Source of the DNA: Thermoleophilaceae bacterium
Lineage (GTDB): Bacteria; Actinomycetota; Thermoleophilia; Solirubrobacterales; Thermoleophilaceae
Assembly: GCA_013695885.1 (NCBI GenBank)
Contig: JACCZP010000250.1
Location: forward strand, 1 to 12,364
Direction of reading: 5' to 3'
Length of the DNA: 12,364 bases
Made by a program: the position numbers and the translations under genes. Of this stretch, positions 6,660 through 12,364 are shown in pieces (the first letter of the stretch is position 1; every line of letters begins with the position of its first letter). The notes under the pieces were generated by a model that saw only the letters and a program-made list of their open reading frames with translations, was not told the origin of the DNA and searched no databases.

Positions 6660-7705
6660 GGGTCGCGGTGGTCGGGGCCACCGGGGCGGTGGGGTCCACC
6701 ATGCTCGAGCTGCTCCGCGATCGTGCCTTCCCGGCTGAGGAGCTCGTGCCCTTCGCCTCCGAGCGCTCGGCCGGCCGGGCGCTCGACCACGGCGCCGGGC
6801 AGGGGCTCGTGGTGCGTGCCCTCTCCCTCGAGGCCGTCGAGGGCTTCGACCTCGCGCTGTTCTCCGCAGGGTCGGGCACGAGCGCCGAGTGGGCTCCCCG
6901 CTTCGCGGCGGCCGGAGCGGTGGTCATCGACAACTCCTCTCACTGGCGCATGTACGAGGACGTGCCGCTCGTGGTGGCCGAGGTCAACCCCGAGGCGCTC
7001 GGGGGCCACCGCGGGATCGTGGCCAACCCCAACTGCTCGACCATGCAGATGGTGCTCGCGCTCGCCCCGATCCGCGACCGCGCGGGCATCGAGCGGGTGG
7101 TGGTCTCCACCTACCAGTCGGTGTCGGGCACCGGACAGAGAGCGGTGGAGGAGCTCATGGAGCAGAGCCGCGCGGTGGTGGCCGGCGAGCCGGTGCGGTC
7201 GCCCGAGATCTACCCCCACCAGATCGCCTTCAACGTGCTCCCGCAGGTCGAGGCCTTCCGCGACGGCGACCTCTACACCACCGAGGAGCGCAAGATGATG
7301 GCCGAGACACGCAAGATCCTCGGCGAGCCCGAACTGCCCCTGTCGGCCACCTGCGCCCGGGTGCCGGTCCTACAAGGGCACTCGGAGTCGATCAACGTGG
7401 AGACGACCGAGCCGCTGACGGCGCAGGCGTGCCGCGAGCTGCTGGCGGCGGCGCCCGGCCTCGCGGTCGTCGACGACCCCGCCGCCGCGCTCTACCCGCT
7501 GGCCACGGCCGCGGCCGGCCGGGACGAGGTGCTCGTGGGCCGGATCCGCCCGGACCCCTCCCGCGAGCGATGCCTGAACCTCTGGGTGGTGGGCGACAAC
7601 CTCCGGAAGGGGGCCGCGCTCAACGCGGTGCAGTTGGCGGAGCTCGTCGTGGAGCGTGCAGCGCCGCGCGCGAAGGAGCCCGCCGCTCCGCCGGCGGCCG
7701 CGTAG
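6656..7705 (+). CDS. asd: Aspartate-semialdehyde dehydrogenase
   Basis: Encodes 349 residues, close to the usual family length. It reduces aspartyl-4-phosphate made by LysC to L-aspartate-4-semialdehyde with NADPH. The N-terminal Rossmann fold carries [14 protein letters not shown] (7-20). The catalytic cysteine is Cys127 in the NPNCST motif. The sequence [17 protein letters not shown] (about 150) and the active-site His in [10 protein letters not shown] (about 240) also match the family. The C-terminal [12 protein letters not shown] helix precedes a short Ala/Pro tail. The ATG at 6656 overlaps the lysC stop by the classic ATGA, and this start is fixed by the immediate [10 protein letters not shown] nucleotide-binding sequence. 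It is the last gene of the lysC-asd operon and converges on the LuxR-type gene with 16 bp between stops. Nothing odd is seen. Confidence 0.97.
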   Translation: MRVAVVGATGAVGSTMLELLRDRAFPAEELVPFASERSAGRALDHGAGQGLVVRALSLEAVEGFDLALFSAGSGTSAEWAPRFAAAGAVVIDNSSHWRMYEDVPLVVAEVNPEALGGHRGIVANPNCSTMQMVLALAPIRDRAGIERVVVSTYQSVSGTGQRAVEELMEQSRAVVAGEPVRSPEIYPHQIAFNVLPQVEAFRDGDLYTTEERKMMAETRKILGEPELPLSATCARVPVLQGHSESINVETTEPLTAQACRELLAAAPGLAVVDDPAAALYPLATAAAGRDEVLVGRIRPDPSRERCLNLWVVGDNLRKGAALNAVQLAELVVERAAPRAKEPAAPPAAA

Positions 7706-7706
7706 C

Positions 7707-7722
7707 GCCCCGGCGACGGGGC
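7707..7722. terminator. Short hairpin filling the asd / luxR-type convergent gap
   Basis: GCCCC (7707-7711) and GGGGC (7718-7722) form a 5-bp GC stem with a 6-nt loop. The stem occupies essentially the whole 16-bp space between the asd stop and the stop of the opposing gene, so it could serve both strands. There is no U tract on either side and the stem is short, so it is a weak candidate. Confidence 0.35.
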
Positions 7723-8342
7723 TAACGCACCGCTCGGGCGCTCGAGAGCGTGGCCAGCTCGCGCCGCGAGCCGACCCCGAGCTTCCCGTAGATATGACGT
7801 GCGTGGGTGCGGACGGTCTCGAGTCCTATGGACAGCGCCTGAGCGATCTGCGCGTTCGTGCGGCCGTTCTGGAGCAGCTCGAGCACGTCGGCCTCGCGGG
7901 CCGTGAGGAGCTCGGGCCCCGCGAAGTCCGTGAAGTCGGACTCGGCCCGCTCGGCGGGCCGCGGCACCACGTGCATCCCGCGCGAGGCGAGGTGGATCGC
8001 GTTTATCACGTCCCGGCCCTGGGTCTCCTTCGGGATGCAGGCCGAGACCCCGAACGAGAGCATCTGATTGCACTCCGTGGCGCTCGGGCGGTTGGCGAGC
8101 ACCACGACCCGGGTGGCGTCGTGCTCGAGTAGGAGCTCACGCAGCGCCGCCAGGCTGGGGAGAGAGCCGAAGTTGAGGATGAGCACGGCCGGACCGTGCT
8201 CGGCGAGAGCGGGGCCTATGTCGTCCCACGAGACACCGCGAGCCACCAGGCGCAGGTTGTCCTGACCACCGATCAGACGCTCGAGGCCGAGGGCGACGAG
8301 ATCCTCGAACTCCCCGGTGGCCATGGTCACGGGCACTCGCAC
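7722..8342 (-). CDS. LuxR/NarL-type regulator with degenerate receiver domain
   Basis: Encodes 206 residues. The C-terminal GerE helix-turn-helix is clear: LLTAREADVLELLQNGRTNAQIAQALSIGLETVRTHARHIYGKLGVGSRREL (about 145-196), including the NAQIAQ-L and ETVRTH recognition region. The N-terminal part (about 8-125) resembles a response-regulator receiver in layout, with PAVLILNFGSLPS for strand 3, RVVVLANRPS for strand 4 and GVSACIPKE with the conserved Lys105. However, the phosphoacceptor Asp is Asn57, the strand-4 Thr/Ser is Ala83, and the N-terminal acidic pair is missing. It should therefore not be switched by ordinary phosphorylation. The GTG at 8342 follows a -10-like TACACT by 7 nt; ATG at codon 7 is an alternative. 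No sensor kinase is nearby. It lies downstream of the sdh operon on the same strand, separated by hairpins, and its targets are unknown. Confidence 0.83.
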   Translation of the reverse strand: MRVPVTMATGEFEDLVALGLERLIGGQDNLRLVARGVSWDDIGPALAEHGPAVLILNFGSLPSLAALRELLLEHDATRVVVLANRPSATECNQMLSFGVSACIPKETQGRDVINAIHLASRGMHVVPRPAERAESDFTDFAGPELLTAREADVLELLQNGRTNAQIAQALSIGLETVRTHARHIYGKLGVGSRRELATLSSARAVR

Positions 8343-8355
8343 GGCGCGGAGTGTA
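8343..8355 (-). promoter_or_regulatory. Putative leaderless promoter -10 (TACACT) before the LuxR-type gene
   Basis: On the minus strand TACACT (8355-8350) matches TANNNT and lies 7 nt before the GTG at 8342. No ribosome binding site is present between them. The expected -35 position falls in the left arm of an 18-bp palindrome (8376-8393). Confidence 0.5.
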
Positions 8356-8375
8356 GTCCGGGGAGGGATACGGGA

Positions 8376-8393
8376 CTCACCCAGTGGGGTGAG
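8376..8393. promoter_or_regulatory. Perfect inverted repeat, candidate operator upstream of the LuxR-type gene
   Basis: CTCACCC (8376-8382) and GGGTGAG (8387-8393) are perfect 7-bp arms around a 4-bp centre. The repeat begins 21 bp beyond the TACACT hexamer, over the expected -35 position of the gene at 8342. That is a usual place for a repressor or activator site. The protein that binds it is not known; autoregulation is possible. It could also act as an RNA hairpin if transcription comes from further upstream. Confidence 0.4.
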
Positions 8394-8432
8394 GCGTTCC
8401 TCCTCCCTCTAACTCCCTTCCTAACCCCAAGA

Positions 8433-8474
8433 TCACTCGTCCGAGGGGAAGAAGTCTCCGGCTCGGTAGCGCAT
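8433..8474 (-). CDS. Possible 13-codon leader ORF in the sdhE / luxR-type gap
   Basis: On the minus strand an ATG at 8474 opens a 13-codon frame, MRYRAGDFFPSDE, ending at TGA 8433-8435. It is preceded by GGGAGG (8483-8478) at a 3-nt spacing, similar to the spacing at ybaB and sdhA here. The Shine-Dalgarno-like element is the 3' arm of a hairpin (8478-8503). The peptide has no run of a single amino acid that would suggest classical amino-acid attenuation. It ends 90 bp before the LuxR-type start. It may be a leader peptide, a small protein or chance; only the sequence context supports it. Confidence 0.22.
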   Translation of the reverse strand: MRYRAGDFFPSDE

Positions 8475-8477
8475 GAT

Positions 8478-8533
8478 CCTCCCTGCAAGCGTGCAGCGGG
8501 AGGGCTGACTCTGCTCTGAGCTTCGACGCTTGC
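8478..8533 (-). promoter_or_regulatory. Two mutually exclusive RNA stems controlling access to a ribosome-binding-like GGGAGG
   Basis: Read on the minus strand, CCTCCC (8503-8498) pairs with GGGAGG (8483-8478), extended by TGCA/TGCA around a CGCT loop, which masks the ribosome-binding-like element of the 13-codon ORF. An alternative perfect 8-bp stem pairs GCAAGCGT (8533-8526) with ACGCTTGC (8492-8485). It uses the inside of the first hairpin and would leave GGGAGG free. Such a two-state arrangement resembles a translational switch. No known riboswitch class was recognised and no promoter was found for it, so the reading is speculative. Confidence 0.3.
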
Positions 8534-8556
8534 CTAAAGGACGGACAGGGGTACAT

Positions 8557-8589
8557 CGAGAGGCCGATCCGCGAGGGTCGGCCTTCTCG
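8557..8589 (-). terminator. Long hairpin downstream of the sdh operon
   Basis: The arms at 8557-8570 and 8575-8589 pair over about 14 bp with one bulged base and one G-T pair. The core is GGCCGA/TCGGCC (8562-8567 with 8578-8583), closed by a 4-nt GCGA loop as read on the plus strand. It lies 35 bp past the sdhE stop and is the strongest hairpin in the window. There is no U tract on either strand. It probably helps end sdhABE transcription and separates it from the LuxR-type gene. Confidence 0.5.
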
Positions 8590-8600
8590 CTTTCCGGGCG

Positions 8601-8618
8601 CTCTCGGGGCACCGAGAG
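8601..8618 (-). terminator. Hairpin immediately after sdhE (first of a tandem pair)
   Basis: CTCTCGG (8601-8607) and CCGAGAG (8612-8618) form a perfect 7-bp stem with a 4-nt loop. It begins 5 bp beyond the sdhE stop codon on the minus strand. The longer hairpin at 8557-8589 follows 11 bp later. Tandem hairpins without U tracts are plausible terminators in GC-rich actinobacteria, or they may protect the 3' end of the mRNA. Confidence 0.45.
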
Positions 8619-8623
8619 GCCGG

Positions 8624-9523
8624 CTACGCCGCGGCAAGCTCCCTGATCTTCGCGTCCACCTCGGTGGTCTTCACCACGTGCTTGCCCATGCCGAGCTCCT
8701 TGGGCTCGAGGCCAAGGGCCAGCCCGAGCAGCTGCGGGAAGTGCAGCACCGGCACGCCCAGCTCCCGCTCGACGAACTTCGACGCGTCGGGTTGCTGCAT
8801 GTCGAGGTTCAGGTGACATAGGGGACACGGGGTGACGAGGCAGTCGGCCCCGGCGTCGATCGCATCGGCCAGGTGGCGGCCGGCCTGGCGCAGCGAGGTC
8901 GTCTTGTTCATCGTGATGATCGGGAAGCCGCAGCACTTGTGCGAGCCCGCGTAGGCCACCGGCTCGGCGCCGACCGCGTCGATGATCCAGTCGAGGTAGC
9001 GGTCGCGGTCGGGGTAGCGGTCGTAGCCGAGGCGGCTCGTGGGGCGCACCACATAGCACCCGTAGAACGGCGCCACCCGCAGGCCGGTGAGCGGGCGCTT
9101 GACCTTCTCCTTGAGCGCGTCGAGCCCGATGTCCTCCACCAGCAGCCAGAACAGGTTCTTGTTCTCCCACTCGCCGCCCTTCTCGTAGCGAAGGCCCTCG
9201 GGCTCGAGGTGGGAGTTGATGTGCTCGCGGTAGGCGCCGTCGGCGTCGAGGCGCTGCTGGCACTCCGACTGCGCGCCCTGGCAGGTCGAGCAGATGTTCA
9301 TCATCCCCGCGCCCTCCACCTGCTGAGCCATGGCGAACGTGCGCGCGTTGAGCGTGTCCACCAGCTCCTGATTGTGCTCGGCCACCACGCCCGCTCCGCA
9401 GCAGTTCGCGCGCTCGAGCTCCACCAGCTCGATGTCCAGCAGGGGTGCCACCTTCGCGGTGGAGCCGTGCAGCTCGGGGGTGAAGCCGCGCGACACGCAG
9501 CCCGGCCAGTAGGCGACCCTCAC
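8624..9523 (-). CDS. sdhE: HdrB-like subunit with two CCG domains (SdhE/MfrE type) of a non-classical succinate dehydrogenase/fumarate reductase
   Basis: Encodes 299 residues. It has two complete cysteine-rich CCG domains: Cys9, Cys41-Cys42, Cys78, Cys81 in the first and Cys156, Cys197-Cys198, Cys233, Cys236 in the second, with the family spacing. Typical flanking sequence is visible, such as [39 protein letters not shown] and [11 protein letters not shown]. The fold is that of heterodisulfide reductase subunit B, where such motifs bind noncubane [4Fe-4S] clusters. In type E succinate:quinone oxidoreductases (Sulfolobus) and MfrABE of epsilonproteobacteria the subunit replaces the cytochrome b anchor and probably passes electrons to or from quinone. 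No transmembrane helix is seen, so membrane contact would be peripheral. The GTG at 9523 overlaps the sdhB stop (GTGA) after a strong GGAGGAGGG. It is the last gene of the operon, followed by tandem hairpins. Confidence 0.9.
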   Translation of the reverse strand: MRVAYWPGCVSRGFTPELHGSTAKVAPLLDIELVELERANCCGAGVVAEHNQELVDTLNARTFAMAQQVEGAGMMNICSTCQGAQSECQQRLDADGAYREHINSHLEPEGLRYEKGGEWENKNLFWLLVEDIGLDALKEKVKRPLTGLRVAPFYGCYVVRPTSRLGYDRYPDRDRYLDWIIDAVGAEPVAYAGSHKCCGFPIITMNKTTSLRQAGRHLADAIDAGADCLVTPCPLCHLNLDMQQPDASKFVERELGVPVLHFPQLLGLALGLEPKELGMGKHVVKTTEVDAKIRELAAA

Positions 9524-10611
9524 TCCGTGCCCTCCTCCTCGTCCTCGCCCTCGTCGTCCTCCGACTCGCCGACGATGTAGAGGTTGAGCTCGAGGCGATC
9601 GTCCTTGCCCTCGATCTCGTCGTAGATCCGCCTGACCTGGTCCTGGTCGGCCAGCTTCTTGTGGAAGAGCACCTTCCAGGGGGACACCTTGCCGCTCTTC
9701 AAGCCGCGGGCGGCCGTCGGCGCGGAGTCGATCAGCTGCTTGAGGGCCGCGGGCTGCACCTGGCTCTGGACCAGCGATCCCTGGCCGAAGGACCGGGGCA
9801 GCAGCTGGGCCTCGTGCAGCGTGCCCCAGCGACGGATGATGTCCACGAACGCCTTCTCGTGGCCGTAGCCGTTGTTGGAGTCCTTGATGCCGTAGTCGGC
9901 GGTGGCCAGGCGGCGCAGTCGCATGATCTGGTTCATCGGGGCCACGTCCTTCGGGCACACCTCGATGCACGCGAAGCAGTGGGTGCAGTCGTACATCCCG
10001 TGCTCGTCCTCGGCCAGGTCGTTCAGGCGCTCCTCGGTGTGGGCGTCGCGGGGATCACCCACGAAGCGGTAGGCCTTGGCGAGGGCCGCGGGGCCGATGA
10101 ACTCCGGGTCCACCTCCATCGAGAGGCAGGCCGACACGCACACCCCGCACTGGATGCAGGCCATGGACTGGGTGACGTCGATCATCGCCTCGGCGTCGAC
10201 GATGTACTCGCGCTCGGGCGGCTCCCCCTCGGGGAGCAGCCATGGCACCACGCGGTGGACCTTCTTCCAGTGGACGGCGTCCATGTCCACGATCAGGTCC
10301 TTGATCACCGGCATGTTGCCCATGGGCTCGACCACGATCGCGCCGTCCTGCTTGGAGCCGCGGACGGCGTCGCTGAGCTTCGTGTTGCACGCGAGCACCG
10401 ACTGGCCGTTGACCCGCACCCCGCACGAGCCACAGATCGCGGCCCGGCACGAGCAGCGGATGGCGATCGATCCGTCCTCGTCCGCCCGCGCCTTGAGGAT
10501 CCCGTCGAGCACCGAGCGCTCGGGCGGCATGTCGACGTCGAAGTCCTGCCAGTACGCCGCCTCCCCGGAGTCCGGGTCATAGCGGCGGAGCTTGAGCGTG
10601 AAGTCGGCCAT
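9520..10611 (-). CDS. sdhB: Succinate dehydrogenase/fumarate reductase iron-sulfur subunit, type E-like
   Basis: Encodes 363 residues, about 120 longer than classical SdhB. The N-terminal ferredoxin domain carries the [2Fe-2S] ligands Cys55, Cys60, Cys63 and Cys75. The second domain has [11 protein letters not shown] (Cys152, 155, 158, 162) and [12 protein letters not shown] (Cys209, 212, 215, 219). Classical SdhB lacks the second cysteine of the last motif and binds [3Fe-4S] there; Cys212 restores it, so a second [4Fe-4S] is expected, as in type E enzymes. Residues after about 226 form a C-terminal extension, including a GGxx-free helical region and a strongly acidic tail (about 348-363). 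The subunit should carry electrons between the SdhA flavin and the CCG subunit. The ATG at 10611 overlaps the sdhA stop (TGATG), and sdhE begins in its own stop, so all three are tightly coupled. Confidence 0.93.
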   Translation of the reverse strand: MADFTLKLRRYDPDSGEAAYWQDFDVDMPPERSVLDGILKARADEDGSIAIRCSCRAAICGSCGVRVNGQSVLACNTKLSDAVRGSKQDGAIVVEPMGNMPVIKDLIVDMDAVHWKKVHRVVPWLLPEGEPPEREYIVDAEAMIDVTQSMACIQCGVCVSACLSMEVDPEFIGPAALAKAYRFVGDPRDAHTEERLNDLAEDEHGMYDCTHCFACIEVCPKDVAPMNQIMRLRRLATADYGIKDSNNGYGHEKAFVDIIRRWGTLHEAQLLPRSFGQGSLVQSQVQPAALKQLIDSAPTAARGLKSGKVSPWKVLFHKKLADQDQVRRIYDEIEGKDDRLELNLYIVGESEDDEGEDEEEGTE

Positions 10612-12296
10612 CAGTAAGTGCGCTCCTCGGGCTGCCATTGGGTGAGCGTTACCTCGGAGTAGGAGATCTCGGGCTCGTCCCCTCCGTTGGCGCTCACGTT
10701 CACGTGCTTGAGCCACTCCTCGTCGTTGCGTCCCTCGTAGTCCATGCGGAAGTGGGCCCCGCGGCTCTCCTTGCGCTCGAGCGCGCTCATGATGATGGCC
10801 TCGGCGTTGTCGAGCATGAAGCCGAGCTCGATCGCGGTGAGCACGTCCTGGTTGAAGACCACGCCCTTGTCGTCGGTGGCGGTGTACTGCACCTCCTCGC
10901 GCAGGCGCCCGATCACCTCGTGGGCCTTCCGCAGCCCCTCGTCGTCGCGCCACACCGCGGCGTAGCGATCCATGGCCGAGCCGAGCTCGGCCTTCAGCTC
11001 GGAGATCCGCCTCCCGGTGCGCTCACGGGTCACGACGTCGTGGATCATCCGCTCCTCGTGCTCGAGCTGCTCGCGCGACGGCGACGGCATGGCCATCCCG
11101 CGGGCCGCCCGCGCGGCGTGCTCGCCGGAGAAGCGGCCGAAGATCAGCGTGTCGAGCAGCGAGTTCGCCCCCAGGCGGTTCCCGCCGTGCACGGAGACGC
11201 ACGCGGTCTCGCCCGCGGCGTAGAGGCCGGAGATCGGGGTGCGCCCCTCGGAATCGGTCCTGATGCCGCCCATCACGTAGTGGTTACCCGGCTTCACGTG
11301 GATGGGCTCGCGCGTGATGTCGACCCCCGCGAAGTCCCGGCCCACGTTGACGATCTCCCGGAGGGACTCGTGGATGCGCTTGCGCGGGACCTTGGTGATG
11401 TCCAGCGCGATGGTGCCGTCCTCGAATCCGCGGCCCTCGTTGATCTCGGTCTGCTCCGCGCGGGAGACCACGTCGCGTGACGCCAGCTCCATCTTGTTGG
11501 GGGCGTACTTCTCCATGAAGCGCTCGCCCTCGGCGTTGTAGAGGTGCGCGCCCTCGCCGCGGGCGCCCTCGGTGATGAGCAGGCCGATGCCGGCGAGCGT
11601 GGTCGGGTGGTACTGGATCATCTCCATGTCCATCAGCGGCGCGCCGATCCGGTAGGCCATCGCGATCCCGTCGCCGGTGCACACCAGCGCGTTCGTGGTC
11701 GGGTTGTAGATCTGCCCGTTGCCGCCCGAGGCGAGGATCACGCACTTGGCGGCGAACATCTCCATCGCGCCGTCGCGGATGTTGCGCGTCGTGGCCCCGG
11801 CGGTGCGGCCCTCCTCGTCGAGCACGATCGAGGTGGTGAACCACTCCTCGTAGCGGGTTACCTGCTCGTACTTCATGAGCTGCTCGTAGAGCACGTGGAG
11901 GATGGCCTGACCGGTGATGTCGGCCACGTAGTAGGTCCGGGCGGCGGAAGCGCCGCCGAAGGCCCGGGTGCCCAGCTCGCCACGATCGTTGCGGTGGAAG
12001 GTGACGCCGATGTGCTCGAGGTGCAGGAGCTCGGTCGGCGCCTCGCGGCACATGATCTCGATGGCGTCCTGGTCGCCGAGGAAGTCCGACCCCTTGACGG
12101 TGTCGTAGGCGTGGCTCTCCCACGTGTCCTCGGGCTTCAGCGCCGCGTTGATGCCGCCCGCAGCGGCCACGGAGTGCGAGCGCACGGGGTGCACCTTGCT
12201 CAGGATGGCCACCGAGGCGCCCGCGTCGGCGGCCGCCAGCGCCGCACGCTGGCCGGCGAGACCTGCGCCGATGATGAGAACGTCGTGGGAGGGCAT
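10611..12296 (-). CDS. sdhA: Succinate dehydrogenase/fumarate reductase flavoprotein subunit
   Basis: Encodes 561 residues, the usual size. It oxidises succinate to fumarate or does the reverse at a covalently held FAD. The dinucleotide fold is at 5-25 (DVLIIGAGLAGQRAALAAADAG). His41 in RSHSVAAAGGINAAL is the residue normally linked to FAD. QYHPTTL (228-234), VVSRAEQTEI with Arg279, NHYVMGGI with His339, GLYAAGE (357-363) and GGNRLGANSL with Arg375 are the conserved substrate and flavin motifs. No Tat or other signal peptide is seen, so the catalytic side is cytoplasmic, unlike the periplasmic MfrA of Wolinella. The ATG at 12296 has AAGGAAAG just upstream. It is the first gene of the sdhA-sdhB-sdhE operon and overlaps sdhB by one base. 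The direction of catalysis in the cell cannot be read from the sequence. Confidence 0.95.
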   Translation of the reverse strand: MPSHDVLIIGAGLAGQRAALAAADAGASVAILSKVHPVRSHSVAAAGGINAALKPEDTWESHAYDTVKGSDFLGDQDAIEIMCREAPTELLHLEHIGVTFHRNDRGELGTRAFGGASAARTYYVADITGQAILHVLYEQLMKYEQVTRYEEWFTTSIVLDEEGRTAGATTRNIRDGAMEMFAAKCVILASGGNGQIYNPTTNALVCTGDGIAMAYRIGAPLMDMEMIQYHPTTLAGIGLLITEGARGEGAHLYNAEGERFMEKYAPNKMELASRDVVSRAEQTEINEGRGFEDGTIALDITKVPRKRIHESLREIVNVGRDFAGVDITREPIHVKPGNHYVMGGIRTDSEGRTPISGLYAAGETACVSVHGGNRLGANSLLDTLIFGRFSGEHAARAARGMAMPSPSREQLEHEERMIHDVVTRERTGRRISELKAELGSAMDRYAAVWRDDEGLRKAHEVIGRLREEVQYTATDDKGVVFNQDVLTAIELGFMLDNAEAIIMSALERKESRGAHFRMDYEGRNDEEWLKHVNVSANGGDEPEISYSEVTLTQWQPEERTY

Positions 12297-12330
12297 CTTT
12301 CCTTGGTGCTGGGGGGTCCTGCAGCCTATA
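12297..12330 (-). promoter_or_regulatory. Promoter and ribosome binding site of the sdh operon
   Basis: On the minus strand TATAGG (12330-12325), overlapping TAGGCT (12328-12323), gives a -10 candidate. A leader of about 20 nt would follow, with AAGGAAAG directly before the ATG at 12296. This gene thus has a Shine-Dalgarno leader, in contrast to the leaderless starts elsewhere in the window. No clear -35 is seen, and the window ends at 12364. Confidence 0.4.
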
Positions 12331-12364
12331 CGGCGGGCTCTGCGGGATCGCTTTCGGCCTGGGC

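Noticed and set aside
5261..7705. An 814-codon plus-strand open frame running across lysC into asd
   Set aside because: Its last part is asd itself. The upstream part is an Arg/Gly-rich shadow of lysC in another frame, expected at this GC content. asd starts at 6656 with a Rossmann motif and ATGA coupling.
8343..8623. Possible SRP RNA, 6C RNA, tRNA or a known riboswitch in the inverted-repeat-rich gap
   Set aside because: I could not find the conserved SRP apical loop, the paired C-rich loops of 6C RNA, a tRNA cloverleaf, or consensus cores of TPP, cobalamin, FMN, SAM or cyclic dinucleotide riboswitches.
1..12364. Mobile elements, CRISPR, integrase sites or phage genes
   Set aside because: No transposase, integrase, regularly spaced repeats or terminal inverted repeats were seen. 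The gene content is housekeeping and of uniform composition.

Overview
The window is very GC-rich (about 70% by eye) with compact, mostly intact genes on both strands. It looks like the chromosome of a high-GC Gram-positive. The dnaX-ybaB-recR group close to an ask-asd pair is a familiar actinobacterial neighbourhood. Several genes have a -10-like TANNNT hexamer only 6-9 nt before a GTG or ATG and no Shine-Dalgarno, which also fits Actinobacteria with leaderless mRNAs. A deep actinobacterial lineage such as Thermoleophilia/Solirubrobacterales is my guess, not a demonstrated assignment.

Layout. 1-863: the 3' end of dnaX, then ybaB (nucleoid-associated protein). 864-3270: three genes that separate ybaB from recR: a DUF4870-type membrane protein, a cysteine-free Rrf2-family regulator and, on the minus strand, a membrane-anchored alpha/beta hydrolase. 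3342-3941: recR. 3956-5323 (minus): a membrane-anchored GH3-family protein with altered active-site motifs. 5349-7705: the aspartate-pathway operon lysC-asd, with a probable internal start for a lysC beta chain. 7722-8342 (minus): a LuxR-type regulator with a degenerate receiver domain. 8343-8623: a 281-bp gap rich in inverted repeats, with a possible 13-codon ORF. 8624-12296 (minus): an sdhA-sdhB-sdhE operon encoding a flavoprotein, an iron-sulfur subunit and an HdrB-like CCG-domain subunit. 12297-12364: the promoter region of that operon.

How the genes work together. DnaX, YbaB and RecR are replication and repair functions. LysC and Asd carry out the first two steps from aspartate toward lysine, methionine, threonine and diaminopimelate. 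The sdh operon encodes a non-classical succinate:quinone oxidoreductase or fumarate reductase (type E-like), with two CCG domains in place of a haem-bearing membrane anchor. Its iron-sulfur subunit has four cysteines where classical SdhB has three.

Most of the window is housekeeping. I do not see a wholly new defence or mobile system, and there are no tRNA, rRNA, CRISPR or insertion sequences. The best leads are the type E complex, the lysC internal start, the overlapping divergent -10 elements between the GH3 gene and lysC, the structured gap before the LuxR gene, and the GH3 and LuxR proteins that lack canonical active-site residues.
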